Positions 1 to 9,089 of a stretch of DNA of 64,000 nucleotides are shown here, in pieces (position 1 is the stretch's first letter; each line of letters starts with the position of its first letter). The stretch covers positions 227,428 to 291,427 of the forward strand of contig JAAVWC010000002.1 in NCBI GenBank assembly GCA_023910675.1. The letters are read 5' to 3'. Under the pieces are notes generated by a model. That model did not search any database. It was not told where the DNA came from and was given only the letters and a program-made list of their open reading frames with translations. This DNA comes from Gemmatimonas sp. Lineage in GTDB: Bacteria > Gemmatimonadota > Gemmatimonadetes > Gemmatimonadales > Gemmatimonadaceae. The translations under genes and the position numbers were made by a program.

Positions 1-1523
1 TCCTTGCCGGGATACGCGTTCTTGATCGCGTTGCCGAAGGCCGACCCGTAGCCGGTGGAGCCGCGCGGGTTGGTGTACAGCATGACGTAGCCATTGGCAG
101 CGTGATCCTGTCGCGCGAAGCTGAAGCCCACGTTGTACATGCTGTGCGGGCCGCCGTGAATTTCGAGCATGAGCGGATACTTCTTGCTCTTGTCGAAATC
201 GGCGGGCTTCACGATCCAGCCTTGAATCTTGTAACCGTCGACCGACGTGTACCACACCTCTTCGGTGGTGGCGAGCTTCTTTCCGGCCAGGAGATCGTCG
301 TTCACGTTGGTGAGCGGCTTGAGGACCGGTGTGCGCACATCGAAGGTCACGACATCGTTAGGCTTGAGCGGTGAGCTCGAAGTGCCCACGGCCATGAAGT
401 TCTTGCCAATGTCACTCACGGTGAGGACGTGCGCGCCCTTGGTTACGGCGCGGACGTCACCCTTGAGGGATACGAAGTAGAGATTGCGCGACCCTTCGTT
501 TTCGACGTTGAAGTACAACCCGCTGGCGTCGGGTGCCCAGAACATGCCGGAGGGCGAGCGGTCGAGCTTTTCGGTGAGTGCGCGCGGATTGCGTCCGTCC
601 GCGTCCATGACGTACATGATCGCGTCCTTCCACGTGGCATCGGTGCTGTCGTATCCGGTGTACGCGATGAGCTTGCCGTCGGGGGAGGGGAGCGGATTGT
701 TGTCTGGGCCGTTGCGGCGCGTGAGCTGCGTGATATCGCCGGTAGCGGCATCGGCGCGATAGATCTCCGATTCGCGCCATGCATACTCCGCATCCTTGTC
801 GCGCAGTGACGTGAACAGGAACGCCTTGCCGTCGGGGGTCCACGTGGTACCGTTGGCGGCCCACTCGCCCGAGGTCACCTGGCGCGGCGTGCCGCCGTCG
901 GCGGGTACGGTGAACAGATGGCGCACACCGTCTTCGATGAAGCCCACGCGATCGGAGCGATAGCGCACCTTGCTCACGACGCGCGGTGGCTCGGTCCATT
1001 TTGCGCCCCGCGGCGCGGCGGGCATGTTGATGCGCCACGTGTCGGTCCCGCGCACGAGCATGCCGAAGGCGAGCGTCTTGCCGTCGGGGGACCATTCGAT
1101 GTCGCCCGGTGATTCCGTGAGCCGTGTGATCTGCGTGGTAGAGCCTTCGGCGTCCATGTAGCGCACCCAGATCTGTGCGCCGCTGGGCTCGCCGGGTGCG
1201 ACATACGAAATGCGCGTGCCGTCGGGGGACCACTTCGCATCGGCGCCCTTGACCAGAAAGCGGTTCTTGGTGCCGTCGGCGTTCATGAGCCACACCGACG
1301 ACTCGCGCTTGTCGTTGAGCTTGTCGATCCAGGTGCGTGTGTAGAGCACCTGCCGTCCGTCAGGGGACAACGACGGGCTGCCGACATCTTCCCAATCGAA
1401 GTAATCGGCGATGGTCAGGCGGTCCTTGGGGGGCTGCGCGGACTGCGCCTGCAACACTGGATACGCGGTGAGCAGCGGCAGCGCCAGCGCCACGGCGCCG
1501 GCCAAGCGATAACGGTTGTGCAT
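1..1523 (-). CDS. S9 family (prolyl oligopeptidase-type) secreted peptidase, partial
   Basis: Serine peptidase of the S9 family, expected to cleave peptides in the periplasm or outside the cell. About 507 residues are visible and the gene runs off the left edge. The ATG at 1523 is followed by a hydrophobic stretch (residues ~7-24) that looks like a signal peptide. Residues ~35-420 form a beta-propeller with repeated PD40/TolB-like cores (SPDGRQ, SPDGTR, SPDGKT, TPDGKA, SPDGKL). The alpha/beta-hydrolase domain starts near residue 455 with EIHGGPHSMY and NPRGSTGYG, the usual run-up to the nucleophile GxSxGG, which lies outside the window. The family is clear; substrate is unknown. Confidence 0.9.
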   Translation of the reverse strand, partial: MHNRYRLAGAVALALPLLTAYPVLQAQSAQPPKDRLTIADYFDWEDVGSPSLSPDGRQVLYTRTWIDKLNDKRESSVWLMNADGTKNRFLVKGADAKWSPDGTRISYVAPGEPSGAQIWVRYMDAEGSTTQITRLTESPGDIEWSPDGKTLAFGMLVRGTDTWRINMPAAPRGAKWTEPPRVVSKVRYRSDRVGFIEDGVRHLFTVPADGGTPRQVTSGEWAANGTTWTPDGKAFLFTSLRDKDAEYAWRESEIYRADAATGDITQLTRRNGPDNNPLPSPDGKLIAYTGYDSTDATWKDAIMYVMDADGRNPRALTEKLDRSPSGMFWAPDASGLYFNVENEGSRNLYFVSLKGDVRAVTKGAHVLTVSDIGKNFMAVGTSSSPLKPNDVVTFDVRTPVLKPLTNVNDDLLAGKKLATTEEVWYTSVDGYKIQGWIVKPADFDKSKKYPLMLEIHGGPHSMYNVGFSFARQDHAANGYVMLYTNPRGSTGYGSAFGNAIKNAYPGK

Positions 1524-1610
1524 GGGTCCTCGGGGGGTGGGGGATCGTACGTAGCCCTATGCTGCTGCGGGGAACGGGTGGGCGCAACGTGGAGGCGGTG
1601 AACTGCGGGG

Positions 1611-1804
1611 GTTTGGTCCGGCGGTCTACTGGCCGACGGCACTAGCCCTCAGGGGGAAGAACGTAAGGACAAAGGGGGAAGCGCGGTTGTGTCCACTCAC
1701 ACTGAAACTGCGGTTCGGTGCGGATGGCGACGCGCTTCCTCCCGTGCTCTTGCTTTCTTTTCCCTGAGGGCTAGAGCCGTGGCCCGTAGGTCGCCGGACC
1801 AAAC
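1611..1804. repeat. Dispersed ~200-bp inverted repeat, copy 1
   Basis: Long imperfect palindrome that fills the gap between two minus-strand genes. The outer ends GTTTGGTCCGGCG (1611-1623) and CGCCGGACCAAAC (1792-1804) match perfectly; inside, ACTAGCCCTCAGGG (1641-1654) faces CCCTGAGGGCTAG (1762-1774). The same motifs, in the same order, recur at 40176-40382 and 55570-55802. It has no coding content. It is likely a REP/MITE-like element or a structured intergenic RNA. Confidence 0.85.
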
Positions 1805-1847
1805 ACCCGTCGTTCTCCGGGACCTGCGCATTCATCTTGCACCGTTG

Positions 1848-3595
1848 TCAGCGCTTGCCCCGGTACTCAATGGTCGACAATCCGGCATCGGCGTTCTTGG
1901 CAAACCACGCCTTGCCGTACTCGAGCACGTACAGTTGACCGTTGGGGCCGAGCTCCATGTCGATGAGCGCGGAGAAGGAATCGCGCGGAGCAAAGCGCTC
2001 CATCGCTTCGTCGTTGCCGTTGGGCGACAGCGTCACGGCCATGATCCAGTGACGGATCCAGTCGTAGATGAAGAACTTGCCTTCGTAGTACGGCGGGCAG
2101 ATCGCGCGCGCCTGATAGATCTCGTCGTAACCGCGAGGTCCGCGCGTGGCGAGCGAATCGTTGCCGGCATCCGGGCCCACTTCGCCCCAGTACAACCAGC
2201 CGCGTTTCTGGTCGACCGCAATGCGATACGGGTTGCGATTACCCATGACGAAGATTTCCGGCTTCGTATTGGGCGTGCCCTGCGCGAACAGATTGCCCTC
2301 GGGAATGTCATACGTGCCATCTGTCTTGACGTGAAGGCGCAGAATCTTGCCGCGCAGGTCATTCGTGTTGGCAGACGTGCGACGCGCGTCGTACGGTTCG
2401 TGCCCCGGACGGTCGTCGGTTAGCGAGAAGCCGTGACTGGGATACCTCTCCGACTTCTCATCGAAGGGTGTGGCGCTGTCGCCCGTGGAGACGAAGAGCA
2501 GGCGTCCGGGGCCGAAGGCGAGCGAGCCACCGGTGTGGCAGCAGATCTCACGCTGCGAATAGAATTGCAGCACGACCTTGTCAGTCGCCCGCTTGAGTGA
2601 ATCGCCATCGCACTCGAAGGGTGATAGCCGGTTCACCGACGTATCGGCCGGGCTGTAGAACAGATACACGAAGCGATTGTTCGCGAAGTCCGGATCGAGG
2701 GTGAGGCCAAGCAGCCCCTCTTCGACTCGCCACCACGCTGCGCGATGAGTACGTCACCGTTGGGGAGCACCGCCATTTCCGTGGGTTCCGCGAGCGTCCC
2801 CATGGTAAGTGACACCTTGCGGAAGAGCGAGTCGGCATACGACTCGGTGGTATGACCAAGACCGGTATACCACGCACGACCGCCATTGACCTCGTGCTGC
2901 CACGCAATGGGATGATTGCCGTTGTTGTCGCCGCCGGTGTAGCTCGACTCGTCGAGCGTGAGCAGCACCTGCAAGTCCGGTTCGAAGCGACGGTAGTTGT
3001 ACCACTCATCGCGCCGTTTCCACTCAGCGGGAAGATGCGCCGTTCACGGGTCGTCACGCCTCGCCACGCGCAGCGTCGCGTCCTGCTGCTCGGGATGGCT
3101 CTTGAAATACGCCCCTACGAGGCGGCCGTACCACGCCCAATCGTACTCGGCGTCTGCCGCCGCATGGATGCCGACGTAGCCGCCACCCGTCTGGATATAT
3201 CGCTGCAGATCGATTTCCTGTTCGCGGTTGAGCACGTTTTCCGTAGTGCTGAGGAAAACGACCGCGGCGTACTGCTCGAGCGAGGCTTCGGTAATGCGCG
3301 AGGCGTCCTCGGTGGTGTCGGCCTGCATGCCGTTGGCCTGGGCCAGTCGCATGAGGGCCACCTTGCCCGAATCGATCGATTCATGTCGATAGCCGGCGGT
3401 CTTCGAGAAGACCAGGAGGCGCGCTGGACCGGCGGGAGCTCGGTCGCAGCCGGCGAGCATGACCAGCGCACCGATGACGCCGAGAAATCGAGGTGTGCGC
3501 AAAGACGGGGTGGGATAGACAACGCGTGGCAGACGGTCAAGCTTACGGCGTTTCACACTGATGCGCGAATACCGCGTTCGTGTGCGACTCCCCAC
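1848..3595 (-). pseudogene. ThuA domain + glucose/sorbosone dehydrogenase-type protein, broken
   Basis: The intact parent would be a lipoprotein with an N-terminal ThuA domain and a C-terminal PQQ-type sugar dehydrogenase (GSDH) propeller. The first segment (3595-3044) has a lipobox L-A-G-C after a hydrophobic stretch and the ThuA motifs LLVFSKTAGYRHES and GGGYVGIHAAAD. An in-frame TGA at 3044-3046 sits where relatives have Ser in (H/D)P-S-T-A-H-L-P; the same frame then continues with THL-like sequence and EWYNYRRFEPDLQVLL down to about 2725. There the frame changes: upstream reads DVLIAQRGGE, downstream reads EEGLLGLTLDPDFANNR in another frame, and the residues normally between them are missing, so a small deletion is likely. 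The last part (to 1848) holds GSDH motifs (GGSLAFGP, MGNRNPYRIAVD). Start is uncertain; a GTG at 3556 is an alternative. Confidence 0.75.
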
Positions 3596-3627
3596 CTGCC
3601 CCCACTCCCCCGCACTGACAGCTAGCG

Positions 3628-5070
3628 ATGACGACTCCCATTTCAGTTGCCTACGGCGATGGCATTGGCCCCGAAATCATGGAGGCCACACTGCGTGTGA
3701 TCACGGCCGCCGGTGCGCGCATTGCGCCGGAAGTCATCGAGATCGGCGAGAAGGTGTACGCCCGCGGACAAACCGCTGGCATTGACAGCGCGTCGTGGGA
3801 TTCGCTGCGCCGCACCAAGGTGTTTCTCAAGTCGCCGATCACCACACCGCAGGGCGGTGGGTTCAAGTCGCTCAACGTAACGGTGCGCAAGACGCTCGGC
3901 CTGTATGCCAACGTGCGTCCGTGCGTGAGCTTTCATCCGTACGTGGCCACCAAGCACGAAACGGTGGATATGGTCATCGTGCGCGAAAACGAAGAAGACT
4001 TGTACGCGGGGATCGAGCACCGGCAGTCTGACGAGGTGTATCAGTGCCTCAAGCTCGTGTCGCGTCCGGGGTGTGAAAAGATCGTGCGCTATGCCTTCGA
4101 GTATGCGCGTGCCAACGGGCGCAAGCGCGTGACATGCATGACGAAGGACAACATCATGAAGCTCACCGACGGACTCTTTCACAAAGTGTTCGATGAGGTA
4201 AAGGTCGAGTATCCGGAGATCAAGACCGACCACATGATCATCGACATCGGCGCGGCCCGCATTGCGACGCGTCCGGAAGACTTCGATGTCGTGGTGACGC
4301 TCAATCTCTACGGCGACATCATTTCGGATATTGCGGCCGAGGTGACGGGCTCGGTGGGCCTTGGCGGGTCGTCGAATATCGGCGATCAGTGCGCGATGTT
4401 CGAAGCCGTGCACGGTTCGGCGCCGGACATTGCCGGACAGAACGTGGCCAACCCGAGCGGCCTATTGCTCGCGGCCGTCATGATGCTCGTGCACATCGGC
4501 CAGGGCGACGTGGCGGAGAAGGTGCACAACGCGTGGCTGGCCACGCTCGAAGAGGGTGTGCACACCGGCGACATCTACCACGAGAAGGTGTCGGAGCTGC
4601 GCGTGGGCACGAAGGCGTTCGCCGACGCGGTCATCGAGCGGTTGGGGCGTACGCCGACCAAGTTTGCGCCGGTGAAGTACGCCGGCGGGCCGCCCATTGC
4701 GGTGGCGGGGCGCGTGACGGCGACGCATCCGGCCCGGAAGGAGCTGGTGGGTGTGGACGTCTTTCTGCATTGGCGCGGCGCCGCGTCGGCGCTGGGCGAT
4801 CAGCTGGCCAAGGTGAACGGCGACGGCATGACGCTGTCGATGATTTCCAACCGCGGCGTGAAGGTGTGGCCAAACGGTTTACCCGAAACGTTCTGCACCG
4901 ATCACTGGCGCTGCCGCTTTCTCGCAACCGATAGCTCGCATCCGCTGCAGCTGTCGCAGGTGTTGAGTTTGCTCATGCGCATCGGCAACGCGCACTATGA
5001 CTTCGTGAAGACCGAGCATCTGTACACCTTCGATGGTGTCAGCGGCTTCTCACTGGGGCAGGGGCAGTAG
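3628..5070 (+). CDS. icd: NADP-dependent isocitrate dehydrogenase, long (Thermus-type)
   Basis: Oxidative decarboxylation of isocitrate to 2-oxoglutarate in the TCA cycle, cytoplasmic. At 480 residues it is longer than the E. coli enzyme: residues ~1-335 form the isocitrate/isopropylmalate dehydrogenase fold and residues ~345-480 form the extra C-terminal domain known from Thermus and Rickettsia IDH. Visible motifs are GDGIGPEIMEA at the N-terminus, the substrate region KSLNVTVRKTLGLYANVRP, ENEEDLYAG, the Mg-binding stretch NLYGDIISDIAAEVTG and the cofactor loop HGSAPDIAGQNVANPSG. The ATG follows a gap of about 30 bp after the divergent broken gene. The 3' end overlaps the convergent ctaA by 21 bp. 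Confidence 0.95.
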   Translation: MTTPISVAYGDGIGPEIMEATLRVITAAGARIAPEVIEIGEKVYARGQTAGIDSASWDSLRRTKVFLKSPITTPQGGGFKSLNVTVRKTLGLYANVRPCVSFHPYVATKHETVDMVIVRENEEDLYAGIEHRQSDEVYQCLKLVSRPGCEKIVRYAFEYARANGRKRVTCMTKDNIMKLTDGLFHKVFDEVKVEYPEIKTDHMIIDIGAARIATRPEDFDVVVTLNLYGDIISDIAAEVTGSVGLGGSSNIGDQCAMFEAVHGSAPDIAGQNVANPSGLLLAAVMMLVHIGQGDVAEKVHNAWLATLEEGVHTGDIYHEKVSELRVGTKAFADAVIERLGRTPTKFAPVKYAGGPPIAVAGRVTATHPARKELVGVDVFLHWRGAASALGDQLAKVNGDGMTLSMISNRGVKVWPNGLPETFCTDHWRCRFLATDSSHPLQLSQVLSLLMRIGNAHYDFVKTEHLYTFDGVSGFSLGQGQ

Positions 5071-6195
5071 TCCGTTTTCGTCTGCTGCACTCATCGCCGA
5101 CGGTTGCCGGCGTGACACGCTTTCGCTGGTGGCCGTGGCGCGCTGCGTGGCCACCAGTGCGGCGGTGAGTGCGAGGACGCCGGTGAACTGATGCAACACG
5201 CCGAGCGGAATGGGCACCGCGAGCAACAACGTGGTGACGCCGAGCAAGAGCTGCACCGTGACGACCGCCCCGAAGGCGAAGAGGGCGCGCCGTACCGATT
5301 GGGGCAACGGGGCTTTCTGCGCGCGCCACGCCAAGATGAGCACGAACGCGGTCACGCTCATGGCGAGCAGGCGATGATGGAACTGTGCCGCCGCGGGATT
5401 TTCGAACGCGTTGCTCCACCACGGCGTGAGCGTGCCGTAGCCGGGAGGTACAACCTGGCCGCCCATGAGCGGAAATTCGTTGAAGATCTTGCCGCCGCGC
5501 AGACCGGCGACGAACCCGCCGGAAAGAACAGTGATGCCGAGCAGCGTGGCGGCGCTCAGCACGGCCGCACGCCATGTGCGCGGCGTCTGTCCCCCTTCAT
5601 CGTGCTCGGCGGGAGTGCGCTCGCGCAGTTCGCTGTAGGTCCACACGGCCACGGCGAGAATGCCAAGCGCGAGGCCGAGGTGGGCGGTGAGCCGATAGGC
5701 ACTCACGCTGATGCGCTCGACGAGCCCGCTCTTGACCATGTACCAGCCGAGCGCGCCCTGTCCGAGGGTGAGCAGCGGGAGCGCGGTGAGCCGCAGCTGC
5801 AGTTGGCGCGGAATGCGTCGCTGGACCATGAGGAGCAGCCACGGGATCGCGAACACCAGGCCGACGGTGCGCGCCACGTTCCGGTGAAACCACTCCCACC
5901 AGTAGATCCACTTGAACTGCGCCATGGTGATGCCGACGTGCGTGGCACTCGCCTGGGGGATCTGCTGGAATTTTTCGAGCTCGAGCGCCCACGCCGCGTC
6001 ACCGGAGGGGGGCAGCGCACCCGACACCGGTTTCCATTCGGTAATGGAGAGCCCGCTTTCGGTGAGGCGCGTGATCCCGCCTACGGCAACGGCGAAGAAG
6101 ACCGCGATAATGGACGCGAGCATCCAGCGCCGCAGAACGACACGGTCGCGGTCGGGCAGGGCGTTCGGGAGACCAAGATCAGTATAGGGTGTCAC
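5050..6195 (-). CDS. ctaA: Heme A synthase (COX15/CtaA)
   Basis: Integral membrane enzyme that oxidises the C8 methyl of heme O to make heme A for aa3-type cytochrome oxidase. It has 381 residues and about eight hydrophobic segments. The signature GGITRLTESGLSITEW with the following KPVSGALPP lies at residues ~40-65, and the conserved loop with WIYWWEWFHRN follows at ~113-125; histidines suited to heme ligation occur in several helices (WFHR, TAHLG, FHHRLLA, LHQFTG). Its presence predicts that the host makes a heme A-containing terminal oxidase, although no oxidase genes are in the window. It overlaps the tail of icd convergently. Confidence 0.95.
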   Translation of the reverse strand: MTPYTDLGLPNALPDRDRVVLRRWMLASIIAVFFAVAVGGITRLTESGLSITEWKPVSGALPPSGDAAWALELEKFQQIPQASATHVGITMAQFKWIYWWEWFHRNVARTVGLVFAIPWLLLMVQRRIPRQLQLRLTALPLLTLGQGALGWYMVKSGLVERISVSAYRLTAHLGLALGILAVAVWTYSELRERTPAEHDEGGQTPRTWRAAVLSAATLLGITVLSGGFVAGLRGGKIFNEFPLMGGQVVPPGYGTLTPWWSNAFENPAAAQFHHRLLAMSVTAFVLILAWRAQKAPLPQSVRRALFAFGAVVTVQLLLGVTTLLLAVPIPLGVLHQFTGVLALTAALVATQRATATSESVSRRQPSAMSAADENGLLPLPQ

Positions 6196-6240
6196 CCCTG
6201 AACGCTCACCAGGGTACCAACGAGGGTCAAGGGACGGGTG

Positions 6241-7437
6241 TCAGGGAATGACGACCACACCGGCTTTGCCGCCAAAGTCGTCGTTCACCGGCGCGAGCCC
6301 GCGCGGCGCCCGCCACGGGCCGCCGTTCACGCGGACCGCAATCCGGTGGGCTCCAGCGGGCAGGGTGAGCTGCTGCACGAACAGCTCACCGCGTTGCGCG
6401 AGCCGAACGGGTTGCCAGTCATTCTGACTGGTCGCCAGCTCCACGACGGCTTGGGGCGGGGCGGCGATGGAAATGGTGATAGTACCGACGCCTTCGGTGC
6501 GCTGCAGCAGCACCTCGTCCCCGCGCACATCGGGGACGAGCACCACGCTTACCCCTGGTGCGGTACGGGTATCGCCCGAGGCGCGAACGGCCGTGCGCAA
6601 GACGCGCGCGCGTGCGGGATTCCAGCGCATGGCCACACCGGTATAGCGCGCCTGCGGGACTCCGCGCACGACATCGGCGAACTGTTCACCAGTTTGCACG
6701 ATGAGTGTGGTGGTCGTGCTCATGGCGATCGCCGCCGACACGTTGAAGCCGTTGGCGTTGCCCACGCTGGCACCAACTCCCCGCCGCCAGCCGCGCTGCG
6801 CGTTGATCCACAGCGGACCGCGTTGCCACGAGAGCTGCGCGTTCACGTCGTCGAGCGTGTAACGGGGCGCGATGCGGCCGAGCGCGATCCCCGACGCTTC
6901 CATGAGCTGATAGTCGTCGCTGTAGCTGCGCTGCAGCGAGGTGCCCACTCGCCACTGGCCGTTTTGGAGCTGCCACTCGGCGCCGGCACCGAACGCGTGC
7001 CCGCTGCTCGCATTTCGCAGACGTGATGTACGGCCCGCGCCCACGGACCCCGAGAGCTCCATCGCGCGCACACGCCAGAACTGGCGCAGCATGACGGATC
7101 GGTTGCCATTACTCCCGGGAAGCACGATGCCGTTGGTGGTCGCGCTGACGTCGATATCCGTTCGCGACCACGCGACCGGGAGCAGCGAGGCCCGCACGAT
7201 GTACTGCGCGGCACTGATGCTGTCGCGGGCGATGGTGACGTTGCCTTCGCCAGCCACCGCAACACGATGTCGGCTGTACCAGAGGCCGGCACCGAGAGAC
7301 GCGGCCGTGCGCGTGGTGCTGGTGGGTTGCCGGACTTGCGCACCGCCGACGTCGAGCCACGCGAGCGAGCGAGACGGAGCCGACTGCGCGAGCAGCGGGG
7401 ACGAGATGAACACGAGGAGGGCGAGCGCACGTAGCAT
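6241..7437 (-). CDS. Secreted protein with C-terminal CBM48/glycogen-binding-like domain
   Basis: About 398 residues starting at ATG 7437 (a GTG two codons upstream is possible) with a clear signal peptide (LRALALLVFISSPLLAQS). The middle ~270 residues are rich in alternating beta-strand patterns, as in outer-membrane barrels, but no family is recognised. The last ~85 residues resemble the AMPK-beta/isoamylase N-terminal (CBM48) fold: an EGVGTITISIAAPP strand, NDWQPVRLAQRG (usual NDW motif), LPAGAHRIAVRVNGGPW and DDFGGKAG near the end. The protein encoded three genes upstream (8391-9089) ends in the same kind of domain. Probably part of the sigma-factor-led cluster 9657-6241. Function unknown; carbohydrate binding is an inference. 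Confidence 0.65.
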   Translation of the reverse strand: MLRALALLVFISSPLLAQSAPSRSLAWLDVGGAQVRQPTSTTRTAASLGAGLWYSRHRVAVAGEGNVTIARDSISAAQYIVRASLLPVAWSRTDIDVSATTNGIVLPGSNGNRSVMLRQFWRVRAMELSGSVGAGRTSRLRNASSGHAFGAGAEWQLQNGQWRVGTSLQRSYSDDYQLMEASGIALGRIAPRYTLDDVNAQLSWQRGPLWINAQRGWRRGVGASVGNANGFNVSAAIAMSTTTTLIVQTGEQFADVVRGVPQARYTGVAMRWNPARARVLRTAVRASGDTRTAPGVSVVLVPDVRGDEVLLQRTEGVGTITISIAAPPQAVVELATSQNDWQPVRLAQRGELFVQQLTLPAGAHRIAVRVNGGPWRAPRGLAPVNDDFGGKAGVVVIP

Positions 7438-7493
7438 GAGCACGGATGTACGCTAGTGCGGACCCCCATGACTGCGCTACTGAGTACTGAGGA

Positions 7494-7695
7494 CTGAGAA
7501 CTCCGAGGGAGAGTTGAGAATCGAGAAGCCAGCCTTTGATAGGCGTGAGAGTCGAGTAACGCAGCAGCGAGAAGACAGGACCCGCGGTGGCGGTTACCCC
7601 GACCGCGGGTCCTCGCCTCTCACCTCTGCGTTACTCAACTCTCACGCCTATCAAAGGCTGGCTTCTCGATTCTCGACTCTCCCTCGGAGTTCTCA
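7494..7695. repeat. Inverted repeat with 71-bp near-perfect arms
   Basis: The left arm (7494-7564) and right arm (7625-7695) are reverse complements over 71 bp with only two mismatches; an inner 11-bp arm pair (GGACCCGCGGT at 7578-7588 and ACCGCGGGTCC at 7602-7612) sits in the loop. It lies between two co-directional genes. It is not related to the ~200-bp repeat family elsewhere in the window. It could be a MITE-like relic or a very stable RNA hairpin that uncouples expression of the genes on either side. Confidence 0.85.
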
Positions 7696-7732
7696 GCTCT
7701 CCGCTCTCGGTAGCGCGGAGATGGCGGGTTGG

Positions 7733-8389
7733 TCAGCGCCTTGCCGGCGGGCGCGGCGGCGCACCGGTGGTGGTCACTCCCGCATTGATCTGCTGTTCGA
7801 TGAGCGAGAGCACGCCTTTGCTCCGGAGCTCCATGGCCGCGTCGGGCGAGAGGCCGGCGGCGATGTCGTTTTGGATGGTGGTACCGAGTGCGGCGAATTG
7901 GGTGGTGGTCGCGCCTTTCACGAGCAGGTCGCGTACGCGTCGCGTGGCAATGGATCGCGACACGCCGCTGGCGACGAGTTCGGAGAGCACGCCGAGGGGG
8001 ACAGTGAGGGGACGCTGCGGCCAGAGCTGACGCATTTCGCGCAGGGTGGAGGCGGGGATGCCCACTTGAAGCGCACCGGCGGCGGCGGCGAGTTCATCGG
8101 CGCTGCGTGTTGGCGCCAGTGCACTCGATGCCACGGCGAGCCGTTCGGCGAGCAGGGCGGTGGCGCTCCGAATGCGATCGGGCGTCGCGCGTTTGGCGAT
8201 CCCTTCCCGCACCTTGGTTACGAGCGCGGATGTGGGAAGTCCGCGCGCGGCGGCGTCGGCGATGATGGTGCGCAGTGCGGCTCGCGTGGGCTCGTCGGCG
8301 ATGGCGTCGAAGGGGGAGAGCTCCTGGGCGTGTACCGGTGCGGTGGCGAGTAGAAGGGCGCCGAGCAGGAGTATGGCGTGACGGCGCAT
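7733..8389 (-). CDS. Secreted protein of unknown function
   Basis: 218 residues from the ATG at 8389, one base after the stop of the upstream CBM48 membrane protein, so translation is probably coupled. A signal peptide is evident (RRHAILLLGALLLATAPVHAQ). The mature part is Ala/Leu/Arg-rich and predicted helical, with repeated patterns such as 'SALVTKVREGIAKRAT' and 'ASGVSRSIATRRVRDLLVKGA', and ends in a Pro-rich tail. I recognise no family. Context (ECF sigma, CBM48 membrane protein, this gene, hairpin, CBM48 secreted protein) suggests a role in the same extracytoplasmic pathway. Confidence 0.7.
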   Translation of the reverse strand: MRRHAILLLGALLLATAPVHAQELSPFDAIADEPTRAALRTIIADAAARGLPTSALVTKVREGIAKRATPDRIRSATALLAERLAVASSALAPTRSADELAAAAGALQVGIPASTLREMRQLWPQRPLTVPLGVLSELVASGVSRSIATRRVRDLLVKGATTTQFAALGTTIQNDIAAGLSPDAAMELRSKGVLSLIEQQINAGVTTTGAPPRPPARR

Positions 8390-8390
8390 G

Positions 8391-9089
8391 TTACGGCGCC
8401 CGCACAATGATCACGGAGCCTGGACGACCGAAGTCGTTGTCGGGCGCTTGTGGTGCGCGTGGATCGGCGATCCACCGTTCGCCGTTCACCACGAACGCAT
8501 ACACATGTCGGCCGGGTGCGAGTGGGACCGTGGTGGTCCACGCACCGTGCTCGAACACCAGTGGCGTCGCGGTCTGGTTCCAGTCGTTGAAGTCGCCCAC
8601 GATGGACACGGTGGTGGCGCCCGCGATATCGCGTGTGTCGAGCACGAACTGCGTGGCGACGCGCAGCTCGCGTGTGTCGGCCGGTGCATCGACCGCCTGC
8701 ATGGTGGTTGTGGGGCGCATGCGGTTGGTGCCCGCGTCGTTCGCGACGGCGACCGGTGGTGTTGCCGTCGCGCTCACGAGTGCACCGTCATCACGCGTAA
8801 CGTACCCGCGCGCGACGAAGCCGATGGTGAGCGCGGCGGCTGCCATTGTCGCGACGTGCGCGACTGGCGGCGTATTGAAACGCCACCAGTCGCGCAGATC
8901 GGCCAGGCGCGTGACGAACCGCTGTTGCGGTGTACGTGTGCGTCCGGTCGTCGCAGCAAGAATCTGCGCGATGCGACGCCGGTCGACCTCGGGCATGGGT
9001 GTGAGGACGGCCTTGACCTGCGCGAGCAGCAGTTCGTCGTCGACAGGCTCAACGTTGTTCCGCTCGAAGCGGCGATTGCGGTCAGTCAT
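8391..9089 (-). CDS. Membrane protein with extracytoplasmic CBM48 domain, candidate anti-sigma factor
   Basis: 232 residues from ATG 9089, whose start overlaps the stop of the ECF sigma gene by 8 bp. Residues ~1-90 are charged and cytosolic-like; residues ~92-110 (AHVATMAAAALTIGFVA) form one membrane segment; after a Thr/Ala linker, residues ~145-232 make an AMPK-beta/isoamylase-N-like (CBM48) domain with TVSIVGDFNDWNQTATPL, GRHVYAFVVNGERWIADP and a final DNDFGRPGSV. Genes in this position are usually anti-sigma factors. No zinc-finger HxxxCxxC is visible in the N-terminal part, so that role is inferred from position and topology. The domain suggests that a polysaccharide ligand could be the signal. 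Confidence 0.7.
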   Translation of the reverse strand: MTDRNRRFERNNVEPVDDELLLAQVKAVLTPMPEVDRRRIAQILAATTGRTRTPQQRFVTRLADLRDWWRFNTPPVAHVATMAAAALTIGFVARGYVTRDDGALVSATATPPVAVANDAGTNRMRPTTTMQAVDAPADTRELRVATQFVLDTRDIAGATTVSIVGDFNDWNQTATPLVFEHGAWTTTVPLAPGRHVYAFVVNGERWIADPRAPQAPDNDFGRPGSVIIVRAP

